Shown: positions 25,589 to 34,641, numbered from the stretch's first letter. The stretch is 64,000 nucleotides of DNA from Fistularia commersonii (GCA_037954325.1 JBBMNZ010000057.1:467501-531500), one strand, 5' to 3'. Numbers and translations: made by a program. The notes: generated from the sequence alone by a model not told the origin.

Positions 25589-27182
25589 TGTCTTTGTGTG
25601 TGTTTGTGTGTTTTTGTGTGTGTGTGAGTGTGTTTAGGTGGGGGGGGGGTACCAGGGCCAATAGCGGAGGAGCGGTGGAGCTGAGAAGCGGAGGAGCAGA
25701 GGAGCGGAGGTAATGTTTCTTCTCTCAGAGGCGGGGAAGCTTGGGGGCAGAAGAACCCCTTAGACGGCCTAATGTGAGCCTTCTCTGGAGATAGCTCCCC
25801 CAGACGTATGACCGAAGCTCCCAGACCTCTGGGCACATACATGTGAATGAGTGGATGAGCTAGTGTTTGTGGTTGTGGATGCGTTTCGGCTAATGCTTTT
25901 AGCACAGCTATGATGACTTAAGGTGTGTATGCGTGTCTGTGTGTGTGTGTGTGTGAGTGTCTTTGTGTATGTGTGTGATAGTTTCTTTTGGTGGGGGGGG
26001 GTCGCGGACAGGGAGTACCAGGGCACACACATGTGAATGAGTGGATGAGCTAATGTTTGTTTGGTTGTAGATGCGTTTTGGCTAATGCTATTACCACAGC
26101 TATGAAGACTTAAAGTGTGTGTATGTGTGTATGTGTGTGTCTGTGTGTGTGTGTGAGTGTCTTTGTGTGTGTGTGTGTGTGTGATTGTGAGAGGCTCTTT
26201 TGGTGGGGGGGGGTGTCGCGGACAGGGAGTACCAGGGCCAAGAGCGGATGAGCTGAGGAGCGGAGGAAGGCAGAAGCTCGGCCCGTGATTCGCTTATGTC
26301 CAGCGGTTCGGGAATTCCAGGGCCCAAAGCAGAGGAGCAGTGGAGCTGAGAAGCGGAGGAGCGGAGGTGATGTTTATTCTCTCAGAGGCAGGGAAGCTTG
26401 GGGGTAGCAGAACCCCTTAGATGGGCTAATGTGAGCATTCTCCAGACATAGATCCTCCGGTCGTATGATTGGAGCTGCCGGACCATTGGGCACACACATG
26501 TGAATGAGTGGATGAGCTAATGTTTGTTTGGTTGTGGATGCGTTTCGGCTAATGCTATTAGCACAGCTATGATCAGTTAAGGTCTGTGTGTATGTGTGTG
26601 TGTGTTTGGGTGTGTGTGTGTGTCTGTGTGTGTGTGTGAGAGTTTGTTTAGGTGGGGGGGGTCGCGGACAGGGAGTACCAAGGCCTCAAGCGGATGAGCT
26701 GAGGAGCAGAGCAGGGCAGAAGCCCGGCCCGTGATTCCCTTATATCCAGCGGTTCGGGAGTTCCAGGGCCCAAAGCGGAAAGGCGGAGGAGTGGAGAAGC
26801 GGAGGAGTGGAGGAGAGCAGAAGCACGTCACGCAATTCTCCTGAGTTCGCAGGATCAGGAGTACCAGGGCCCATAGCGGAGGAGCGGAGGTGTTGAGAAG
26901 CGGAGGAGCAGAGGAGCGATATTATATTTCTCTTCTCAAAGGCGGGGAAGCTTGGGGGCAGCAGGATCCCTTAGACCGGCCAATGTGTGCCTTCTCCGAA
27001 CATAGATGCCCCGGACGTATGCCCGGAGCTCCCAGACCTCTGGGCACATACATGTGAATGAGTGGATGAGCTAATGTTTGTTTGGTTGTGGATGCGTTTC
27101 GGCTAATGCTATCAGCACAGCTATGATGACTTAAGGTGTGTGTGTGTGTGTGTTTTTGTGTGTTTGTGTGTTCTTGTGTGTG

Positions 27183-27214
<32 letters not shown>

Positions 27215-27270
27215 CGTTTGTGTATATGTGTGTGACAGTTTGTTTAGGTGGGGGGGGGCCGCGGACAGGG

Positions 27271-27300
27271 GGTTAGGGTTAGGGTTAGGGTTAGGGTTAA
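27271..27300 (+). repeat. short interstitial telomeric repeat (TTAGGG)4
   Basis: Four perfect TTAGGG copies (27,273-27,296) are flanked by GG on the left and TTAAC on the right. They sit where ordinary composite units read cagggagtaccagggccc. The canonical vertebrate telomere unit lies inside a tandem array here, not at a chromosome end as far as can be seen. A related unit at about 56,242 has gggggggttaacagggccc at the same place with no telomere copies. Confidence 0.95.
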
Positions 27301-27523
27301 CAAGGCCCATAGCGGAGGAACGGTGAAGCGGAGAAGCAGAGGAGCGGAGGAGCGGAGGTAATGTTTCTCTTCTCAAACGCAGAGGAGGGGAAGTTTGGGG
27401 GCAGCAGGGCACCTTAGACTGGCCAATGTGAGCCTTCTCTAGGACATAGGTCCCCCGGACGGATGATTCGAGCTCCCGGACCATTGGGCACACACATGTG
27501 CATGAGTGGATGAGCTAATGTTT

Positions 27524-27528
27524 GTTTG
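27524..27528 (+). repeat. 5-bp target site duplication, left copy (gtttg)
   Basis: The left flank ends aatgtttgtttg and the right flank begins gtttggttgtgg. Uninterrupted composite units read aatgtttgtttggttgtgg, so gtttg is present once in the empty site and twice around the element. Five bases is the usual duplication for copia-type integrases. Confidence 0.85.
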
Positions 27529-27884
27529 ATTTGAGATAGGTGATCTCATTAGTTTTATTTGAGTTTACATTCTAGTATACATATGTGGTATTTGTATCTA
27601 CTCTCAGGAAATGTATGGCACTTTATGACAAGGTTTGGGACTTGTTTTAGTTTTTCGCAACTGTTCAGCTAACTTGACGTTAACTTCTACGTCAGTGTTT
27701 TCTTTTTTGGTATAGCGCTGCTGGCGGGAATTTTCCCCCACTCTGTACTGTACATGTCCCATGGCTAACCGATGTTGATTCCCGGAGCTGTGAAGAAGAA
27801 AATAAAAGACGATTCAAACAAGGCAAACTTGTGAATTCCTTCCGAAACATGGAAAACGAAGAAGCTGCAAACTTAAACGCAACA
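27529..27884 (+). repeat. 5' LTR of copia element
   Basis: It is 356 bp long and aligns end to end with 32,001-32,356. It ends acgcaaca. The first bases are attt where the 3' LTR has tgtt, so the conserved terminal TG has become AT. Other differences include a T-run indel, a C-run change near 27,735-27,740 and scattered substitutions. It contains the AATAAA signal and the first 12 codons of the Gag frame. Confidence 0.93.
27801..27806 (+). promoter_or_regulatory. polyadenylation signal AATAAA in 5' LTR
   Basis: A canonical AATAAA hexamer lies in the context gaagaaaataaaagac. The same hexamer is at 32,273-32,278 in the 3' LTR, where it would serve 3' end formation of the element transcript. 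No convincing TATA box is seen upstream in U3. Confidence 0.6.
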
Positions 27885-29183
27885 GGTTATGGGCCCAGGC
27901 TACGAACAAAAGGAGGAAGATGGCAACGTTTGGTTGCCGATGGAGACGAAAACAACTACGAGCTTTGGGAAGTAAAGTTTCTGGGACACATGCGACTTGA
28001 AGGTTTGAAAGAGACAATTCTTTCAACTGTTGAGCCCGACCCAGGTAAAAATGCAGAATGCTACGCTGAGCTTATCCAGTTCCTCGATGATAAAAGTCTA
28101 TCATTGGTAATGAGGGAAGCCGCAGATGACGGTCGAAAAGCTTTGAAAATATTACGGGATCATTATGCCAGCCAGGGTAAGCCCAGAATTATTTCCCTGT
28201 ACAGCGAACTATGCTCACTCAAGAAGGAACCCGACGAAACAATAACAGATTACATTATCAGAGCAGAAAAGGCAGTCACCGCTCCGAGAAACACAAAACA
28301 GGTGATAAGTGATGAGCTGATGATCGCTATGGTTATGAAAGGGCTTCCAGAACCATACAAGCCCTTCGTCATTCATGTAAGTCAGAGCAGTGAAGAAATG
28401 ACGTTTATTCAGTTCAAGAGTAAACTAAGAAGTTATGAAGAGACTGAAAAGTTTGACAGCAAAACCAAATCAGACAATGTCATGAAAGTGGACATGTCAA
28501 CCGTGATCTGCTATGGATGTGGAAACCGTGGCCATATGGCAAAAGCTTGTCACCAAAAATCAGGGCCAAAATGGTGCAGCTATCACAGAAGCGCAACCCA
28601 CACCGATGAGACATGCAGAAGAAAATCCAAGCCCAAAGAAGACTCGGTCAAACAAAACACAGACATCCAAGACAAAGATAAGGAAGATGAGCAAACTTTT
28701 GTATTCAAGGTCAGTCAAAAAGTCCCTCCGGAAAATATCAGAAAAAATGGACTGATGGTAGACTGTGGCGCTACATCACACATCATAACACAAGAAGACA
28801 AATTCACAAGATTTGATGAGTTTTTCAACCCAAACAAACATTACATGGAGCTAGCAGACGGGACCAGAAGAAACAAAGTGGCACTAAAAAGAGGTGATGC
28901 AGAAGTGTTACTCCAGGACATTGAAGGAAAACCTGTCCTGGTAACCTTAAGGGGAGCCTTATTCATCCCATCATATCCTCAGGACTTCATATCGGTGAAG
29001 GCAGCCACAGCTGATGGAGCCAGCGTGATATTCAAAGAAGGGGAGAACAGATTCATAACCAAAGAAGGAACAATTTTCAGCATTGAGGAATGTGACAGAC
29101 TCTACTACATAAGAACGGTAAATTATCAACAACTTTATGATGATACAGTAAATGACATGATGTCCAGGGATAAAGTAAACTGA
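27849..29183 (+). CDS. copia Gag plus protease portion (open part of polyprotein)
   Basis: This is the longest intact part of the element's frame, 444 codons from the first ATG, which lies inside the 5' LTR, to a TGA. In the preceding 18 bp the frame is open only from a GTG, so I take the ATG. Residues about 25-200 resemble the copia Gag helical region (retrotran_gag/UBN2 type). A zinc knuckle CX2CX4HX4C is at 28,509-28,550 (residues 221-234) and would bind element RNA. A Lys/Asp/Glu-rich linker follows. The protease motif DCGATSH is at 28,761-28,781 with catalytic Asp 305. Coding here overlaps the LTR end and primer site. The product could in principle form particles, but the stop before integrase would block Pol unless read through. 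Confidence 0.85.
   Translation: MENEEAANLNATGYGPRLRTKGGRWQRLVADGDENNYELWEVKFLGHMRLEGLKETILSTVEPDPGKNAECYAELIQFLDDKSLSLVMREAADDGRKALKILRDHYASQGKPRIISLYSELCSLKKEPDETITDYIIRAEKAVTAPRNTKQVISDELMIAMVMKGLPEPYKPFVIHVSQSSEEMTFIQFKSKLRSYEETEKFDSKTKSDNVMKVDMSTVICYGCGNRGHMAKACHQKSGPKWCSYHRSATHTDETCRRKSKPKEDSVKQNTDIQDKDKEDEQTFVFKVSQKVPPENIRKNGLMVDCGATSHIITQEDKFTRFDEFFNPNKHYMELADGTRRNKVALKRGDAEVLLQDIEGKPVLVTLRGALFIPSYPQDFISVKAATADGASVIFKEGENRFITKEGTIFSIEECDRLYYIRTVNYQQLYDDTVNDMMSRDKVN
27885..27898 (+). promoter_or_regulatory. primer binding site, initiator-Met tRNA fragment type
   Basis: The 14 bases ggttatgggcccag directly follow the LTR. They are complementary to the anticodon stem-loop of vertebrate initiator methionine tRNA (CTGGGCCCATAACC), not to its 3' CCA end. 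Drosophila copia is known to prime from such an internal initiator-tRNA fragment. The match stops after 14 bases. The site also lies inside the Gag coding frame. Confidence 0.85.
28509..28550 (+). other. CCHC zinc knuckle of Gag
   Basis: Translation gives C-Y-G-C-G-N-R-G-H-M-A-K-A-C, an intact CX2CX4HX4C motif with all four metal ligands. It is the nucleocapsid RNA-binding signature of copia-type Gag. Confidence 0.93.
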
Positions 29184-32006
29184 ACTTGTGATGTCAAAAC
29201 ATGGCATGAGATTATGAGACACCGCAATGTAAAAGATGTATTAAAATGACCAAACTTAGTCGAGGGTATGAAGATTACAGGTCAGACCAAGGTAGACTGT
29301 AACGTATGCACAGAGGGAAAATTCACAAATAGCAGAAACAGGCAAGCTGATGCAAAAGCTGATGCACCCCTAAAAATGGTACACGCTGACTTATCAGGCC
29401 CGATTGAACCAGCTGGTCAAGAAGGGCATAAGTATGTCATTTCATTCACAGATGATTATTCAGGGGCAGTATTTGTATATTTTCTCTAATACAAGAGTGA
29501 AGCTACATTAGCAACAGAGAAGTTCCTTGCTGACAGTGCAGCGTATGGTCGTGTCAAATGTATCAGGTCAGACAACGGGACTGAATTCACAGGAAATGCT
29601 TTTCAATCTCTTCTAAGGGAGAAAGGCATAAGACATGAAACATCATCCCCATACTCTCCCCATCAAAATGGGACAGCAGAAAGATAATGGAGGACCCTTT
29701 TTGAAATGGCAAGGTGTATGCTAATAGAAAAAGGATTACCAAAGGTTTTGTGGCCTTATGCTGTCCAGACCGCTGCCCACATTCGAAATAGATGTTACAA
29801 TGACAGACTCGAAAATACCCCATACTTCATGTTAACAGGGAGAAAGCCAAATCTCTCAAAAATGTGGATATTCGGAACTGAGTGTTCTGCATACAAACAT
29901 GACACTAAGAAATTAGATCCCAGATGTGAAAGAGGAATATTTGTGGGATACAGTAAGAAAAGCCCTTCATACCTGGTCTATAATCCACTTACAGAAAAAG
30001 TGGCAAAACAGAGACTGGTGAAATTGATCAAAAAGGGAAGAATTGAACAACAAACACAAACTGATGATTATGAGACAGAAATCCAGGGATATGAAGGCAC
30101 AGAATCTACAGATGAAACCAGTATTGCTGTGTCACAAAGTGAAAATAAAACAGACAACCATATACAAAATGAGGATGAGAGTACTAACGCAGATGTGTCA
30201 CATGACGAAGAAACAGCAGAAAATGTCCAAAATGAAAAAGAGACGAGGTCAGACATAAAACCCAGATATAATCAAACCAGTCGCTATCCTAGACGAAAAA
30301 GGGTCGTTCCAAGGTATTTAGAGGATGATCAGACAGACTATATTAACAATGATAAAAATCATACAACTATTGATTACTGTTACAGGACTGTGTGCGGAGT
30401 CCCACAGAATTATAGTGAAGCACTGAAGTCACCACTGGCACCCGGGTGGAATTGTGCCATGAGGGAAGAGATTGACTCGATTAAATAGAATGACACATTT
30501 GAACTGACAACTTTACCTGAAGGGAGAAAAGTAATTGGAGGAAAATGGGTATTTGCCCTTAAAGAAAATGCTGAAGGAGGACAAATATTTAAGGCCAGAT
30601 ATGTAGCTAAGGGTTACAATCAAACAGAAGCCATAGACTACTATGGAACTTTTGCACCGACAGCTAACATTACATCAGTGCGGGCACTAATGCAGATAGC
30701 CGTACAAAATAACCTCATTGTCCATCAAATGGATGTTAAGACGGCATATTTACATGCTCCTATACATGAGGAGATTTTCTTGGAACAACCAGAAGGGTTT
30801 GAAATGATGTCAGAAACAGGAGAGAAACTAGTGTATAGATTAAAGAAATCTCTTTATGGCCTGAAACAATCAGGAAGAAACTGGTATGAACTCCTTAATG
30901 ACCATTTAGAACAGGACAACTTTGTGAGAAATCTCTCTGACCACTGTGTGTACAGAAAACAGACGGAAAATGGTGACACAATCATTGTAATAATTTGGGT
31001 AGATGATTTAATTATTGCAGCAAGCAGCAATGATGCACTCAGCACATTTAAACAGAACATGAAATTCAAGTTCAACATGAAAGACCTGGGGAAACTATCA
31101 TATTTTTTGGGCATACAATTTGAACAAAAGGGGGATGAAATCAAAATGAACCAGACAAAGTACATCCTAAAAATGCAAGAGAGATTTGGAATGTCAGAAT
31201 GTAAAGCAAGATCTACTCCAAGTGAGCAAAAATTAGAGGGCATCCCTGTAGCTGATGAAAATGAGCAAAGTGAACCTGTCGACCCCAAAGAATATCGTGA
31301 GATTGTAGGCAGTCTTATTTATGCCATGACTTGCACCAGACCTGATATCAGCTGGATAGTGAGCAAACTATCACAGAATCTGGCAATGCCAAAAGTAGAA
31401 CACTTAGTAGCTGCAAAACATGTTCTGAGGTATTTGAAGGGGACAGCTGATTATGAACTAAGTTTCAAGACAAATAAGGAGGATTTGAACCTGATAGCTT
31501 ACAGTGATTCAGACTGGGCATCATCTGTAGAAGACAGACGTAGCACTACAGGCTACTGTTTCAGTTTAACAAAACAAGGCCCAGCCATTGCATGGAAGTC
31601 AAGGAAACAGCCCACAGTGGCCCTGTCAACATGTGAGGCTGAATACATCGGCCGAGCCACCACCGCACAAGAAAACATGTACCTGTCTCAACTGTTAAAC
31701 GGTATGGACAACAAAATGTACAGTTGCACAACAATCTACGGAGACAATCAGGGGGCCATCGCACTGAGTAAGAATCCTGTAAACAGACAAAGGTCAAAAC
31801 ACATTGATGTAAAATATCATTTCATTCGTGAAGCACTCAGTGAGGGTTAAATAAATCTTATCTATTGTCCATCAGAGGACATGTTGGCAGACATCTTGAC
31901 AAAACTCATGACAAAGGTAACAATAGAAAAATTCAAAAAGTGGTTCTTTGGAAATTCAAATGTCCAAAGTTTTTTTTTGGATGTTGAGATCAAGAGGGGG
32001 TGTTGA
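29184..32006 (+). pseudogene. copia Pol remnant: integrase, reverse transcriptase, RNase H
   Basis: The Gag frame continues without a shift but is broken by stops at 29,181 (TGA), 29,247 (TGA), 29,487 (TAA), 29,685 (TAA), 30,486 (TAG) and 31,848 (TAA). A GAG-pre-integrase segment (WHEIMRHRN; CNVC) starts near 29,200. The integrase catalytic triad is intact: Asp codons at 29,388 and 29,571, Glu at 29,679, with exactly 35 residues between the last two (DD35E). The integrase C-terminal region with GIFVGY is near 29,930. Reverse transcriptase runs from about 30,530, with MDVKTAYLHAPI near 30,730 and the catalytic WVDD at 30,996-31,007. RNase H shows YSDSDW, TCEAEYI and GDNQGAI between 31,500 and 31,760. 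The frame ends at a TGA in the first bases of the 3' LTR. Catalytic residues survive, so decay is by nonsense substitutions only. Confidence 0.93.
31990..32000 (+). promoter_or_regulatory. polypurine tract
   Basis: A purine-rich run ending caagaggggg lies directly before the 3' LTR start tgttgaaa. It is the expected plus-strand primer for reverse transcription, and it is also inside the coding frame. Confidence 0.85.
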
Positions 32007-32356
32007 AATAGGTGATCTCATTAGTTTTATTTGAGTTTACATTCTAGTATACATATGTTGTATTTGTATCTACTCTCAGGAAATGCATGGCACTTTATGA
32101 CAAGGTTTGGGACTTGTTTTAGTTTTTCGCGACTGTTCAGCTAACTTGACGTTAACTTCTACATCAGTGTTTTTTTTTTGGTATAGCGGTGCTGGCGGGA
32201 ATTTTTCCCTCACTCTGTACTGTACATGTCCCATGGCTAACCGATGTTGATTCCCGGAGCTGTGAAGAAGAAAATAAAAGACGATTCAAACAAGGCAAAC
32301 TTGTGAATTCCTTCCGAAACATGGAAAACGAAGAAGCTGCGAACTTAAACGCAACA
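32001..32356 (+). repeat. 3' LTR of copia element
   Basis: It is 356 bp with intact terminal TG...CA. It is nearly identical to the 5' LTR and carries AATAAA at 32,273-32,278 and a second copy of the Gag start codons near its end. Immediately outside it the composite unit resumes with gtttggttgtgg. Confidence 0.94.
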
Positions 32357-32361
32357 GTTTG
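32357..32361 (+). repeat. 5-bp target site duplication, right copy (gtttg)
   Basis: It matches the left copy at 27,524-27,528. The empty site is visible in dozens of other composite units in this window. Confidence 0.85.
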
Positions 32362-32412
32362 GTTGTGGATGCGTTTCGGCTAATGCTATTAGCACAGCTA
32401 TGATGAGTTAAG

Positions 32413-32446
<34 letters not shown>

Positions 32447-33257
32447 CTGTGTGTGTGTGTGTGTGCGTGTGTGTGAGTGTGAATTTGTTTAGGTGGGGGG
32501 GGGTCGCGGACAGGGAGTACCGGGGCCTCGAGCGGATGAGCTGAGGAGCGGAGGAGGGCAGAAGCCTGGCCCGTGATTCGCTTATGTCCAGCGGTTCGGG
32601 AATTCCAGGGCCCAAAGCGGAGGAGCGATGGAGCTGAGAAGCGGAGGAGCGGAGGTAATGTTTCTCCTCTCAGAGGCGGGGAAGCTTGGGGGCAGAAGAA
32701 CCCCTTAGACTGGCTAATGTGAGCATACTCCGGACATAGATCCCCCGGACGTATGATTGGAGCTCTCGGACCATTGGGCACACACATGTGAATGAGTGGA
32801 TGAGCTAATGTTTGTTTGGTTGTGGATGCGTTTCGGCTAATGCTATTAGCACAGCTATGATGAGTTAAGGTGTGTGTGTATGTGTGTGTGTGTGTTTGTG
32901 TGTTTGTGTGTTTTTGTGTGTGTGTGAGTGTGTTTGTGTGTGTATGTGTGAGAGTTTGTTTAGGTGGGGGGGGGGAGTACCAGAGCCCATACAGGAGGAG
33001 CGGTGGAGCTGAGAAGCGGAGGTAATTTTTCTCCTCTCAGAGGCGGGGAAGCTTGGGGGCAGAAGAACCCCTTAGACCGGCCAATGTGAGCCTTCTTCGG
33101 ACATAGATCACCCGGACATATGACTGGAGCTCCCGTACCTCTGGGCACACACATATGTGAATGAGTGGATGAGCTAATGTTTGTTTTGTTGTGGATACGT
33201 TTTGGCCAATGCTATTAGCACAGCTATGATGAGTTCAGGTGTGTGTGTGTGTGTGTG

Positions 33258-33308
<51 letters not shown>

Positions 33309-33593
33309 ATCTGTGTGTGAGAGTTTGTTTTGGTGGGTGGGGGGGGGGGTGTTCCCGCGGACAGGGAGTACCAGGGCCTGGAGCGGATGAGGTGAGGAGC
33401 GGAGGAGGGCAGAAGCCCGGACCGTGATTCGCTTATGTCCAGCGGTTCGGGAGTTCCAGGGCCCAAAGCGGAGAAGCGGAGGACAGCAAAAGCCCTGTCC
33501 GCAATTCACCTGAGTCTGGCGGATCGGTAGTACCTGGTTCCGCAGCGGAGGAGCGGAGGAGCGGAGGAGCGGAGGAGCGGACCAAAGCGGAAG
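32357..33593 (+). repeat. TG/G composite array I, continuation after copia
   Basis: The interrupted unit resumes, followed by about three more composite units with TG tracts near 32,413-32,476, 32,874-32,945 and 33,241-33,306. The last unit ends in a GAGCGGAG run near 33,546-33,585, into which the LINE fragment is joined. Confidence 0.88.
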
Positions 33594-34129
33594 ACCGTCT
33601 TAATAACAAGGAAATTACAGATGAGGCTATAATTTCTACAGAAATCTTTAAATTCTATCGCCACCTATACACTTCGACATTGTCAAAAAGCGATTGTGAC
33701 TCCTTTCCAACAAATATTCCTCAACATATCCCAAAAATAAACAACAACAAACAATATATGTTTGTTTTGTATATGTTTATATATAATCAACAAAAAATAT
33801 ACAGTTTGATATCTGAGATTCCTTGTGAGTCGCCAACTTAATTACATGTTGTACTCCCCTTGCAATCTTTTTTTCGTTTTAATTTTTTATTAGTCTATCT
33901 ATTGATTTAATTATTTCATTTTAATTTCTTTTTTTGTCTAGCATTGTAAATTTCTCACAAACCGTTAACACTATTAACTTCTGATTCCATACAGAACGAA
34001 TGTCCTTATGTCCTTTGCTTCCTCATGCCTGGTTGTTTCATTCACATTCAGTTCTACCTTGCCATGTTTATTTGTACATTTGTATAGTTGTGTGTACTAT
34101 TTATGTTCAATTCAAAAAAAAAAAAAAAA
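33594..34129 (+). mobile_element. internally deleted L1-like LINE copy with poly-A tail
   Basis: The first part translates in plus frame as an ORF2 stretch between the endonuclease and RT domains (NNKEITDEAIISTEIFKFY; then an SDCDSFPTNIP segment), ending near 33,840. It then passes straight into a T-rich 3' UTR shared with the longer LINE copies (lines containing ccgttaacactattaacttctgatt). It ends in a poly-A tail at 34,114-34,129. The whole RT region is missing. A second copy with the same deletion is at 61,834-62,370, so the deletion predates duplication. Confidence 0.8.
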
Positions 34130-34572
34130 GAATGAGAGGCTGAGAAAATCTCCATGTCACTCTCTCCCCCCCCCTTAATGCCGCCCCCCCCCCCTTCCTC
34201 ACGGCGGCCGACGCAACGCGATTCTCGCCGTTGTTGTGGAAGTAGGGAAAAGGATTCCCCGCGTCGGTGCGAGCGATGCGTTTCAAGGCGTATTGCATGT
34301 GTGTATGGGGGGGGGGGGGTCTACAGGACACCGCAGACCGGCAATGGTGCACCTTCTCCGGACATCGATCACCGAAACGTCGGCGTGGAGCTCCCGGAGC
34401 AGCCGGCGTGTACATGTGAATGAATGGAGGAGCTAATGTGTGTGGGGTGGTGGTGGTGGTGGTGTGGGGGGGGCGTTTCGGCTAATGCTATCAGCACAGC
34501 TATGATTATCCCCAGAACGTTGAGAACGAGCTCCCGGAACTCCAGACATGCGTATATAAAAGAGTGGAATTA

Positions 34573-34574
<2 letters not shown>
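34130..34574 (+). repeat. old diverged composite unit with C-runs and TATA-like motif
   Basis: No gene is seen. Two poly-C runs (34,167-34,175 and 34,186-34,194) are followed by ctcacggcggccgacgcaac. The rest is a diverged composite unit: ctccggacatcgatcaccg, ggagctcccggagcagcc, tgtgaatgaatggaggagctaatg and cggctaatgctatcagcacagc match the blocks of the main array in the same order. A tatataaaag motif is at 34,553-34,562, just before the TG tract. Copies are at 58,133-58,440 (5' part missing) and 62,371-62,828. Confidence 0.75.

Positions 34575-34641
<67 letters not shown>

Larger units (their letters stand above)
14380..27528 (+). repeat. TG/G composite tandem array I
   Basis: Units of roughly 200-400 bp are repeated head to tail. 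A full unit reads, in order: accattgggcacacacatgtg; gatgagctaatgtttgtttg; a block with the hairpin gctaat-gct-attagc; a (TG)n tract with scattered A, C or TT interruptions; tttaggtg followed by a G-run of about 8-23; gtcgcggacaggg and/or gagtaccagggcc; a few GAGCGGAG-type octamers; a block with ttctctcagaggcggggaagcttggg; then ctccggacatagatcccccg and ggagctcccgg. Shorter unit types skip the octamer and second blocks. Minus-strand frames rich in Thr-His (up to 472 codons at 23,810-25,228) come from the (CA)n strand. I do not regard them as genes. Confidence 0.93.
27529..32356 (+). mobile_element. Ty1/copia-type LTR retrotransposon, structurally complete, coding-defective
   Basis: The 4,828-bp element has 356-bp direct LTRs, a primer binding site, one gag-pol reading frame, a polypurine tract and a 5-bp target duplication. 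Domain order is Gag with zinc knuckle, aspartic protease, integrase, reverse transcriptase, RNase H. Integrase before reverse transcriptase defines the copia superfamily. The frame runs from an ATG in the 5' LTR to a TGA in the 3' LTR, about 1,385 codons, with six in-frame stops and no frameshift I can detect. The LTRs differ at about a dozen positions by eye (roughly 3%), so the insertion is neither brand new nor ancient. It lies inside a composite unit and is in the same orientation as the array. Relationship to the fish GalEa/Zeco-like copia lineages is possible but not tested. Confidence 0.95.

Noticed and set aside
26280..26320. RNA polymerase III B-box (SINE or tRNA-derived) in gcggttcgggaattcc
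   Set aside because: Only the first six bases fit GGTTCGANTCC. The remaining positions disagree, and no A-box lies at proper spacing upstream, so a tRNA-derived origin is not supported.
14500..27500. Cytoplasmic genes preceded by CpG islands in the GC-rich blocks
   Set aside because: The GC-rich blocks are octamer repeats with no unique coding sequence, splice sites or conserved domains attached.
29706..30488. A separate 260-codon gene
   Set aside because: It is the continuation of the copia integrase in the same frame as gag between two nonsense codons, not an independent gene.
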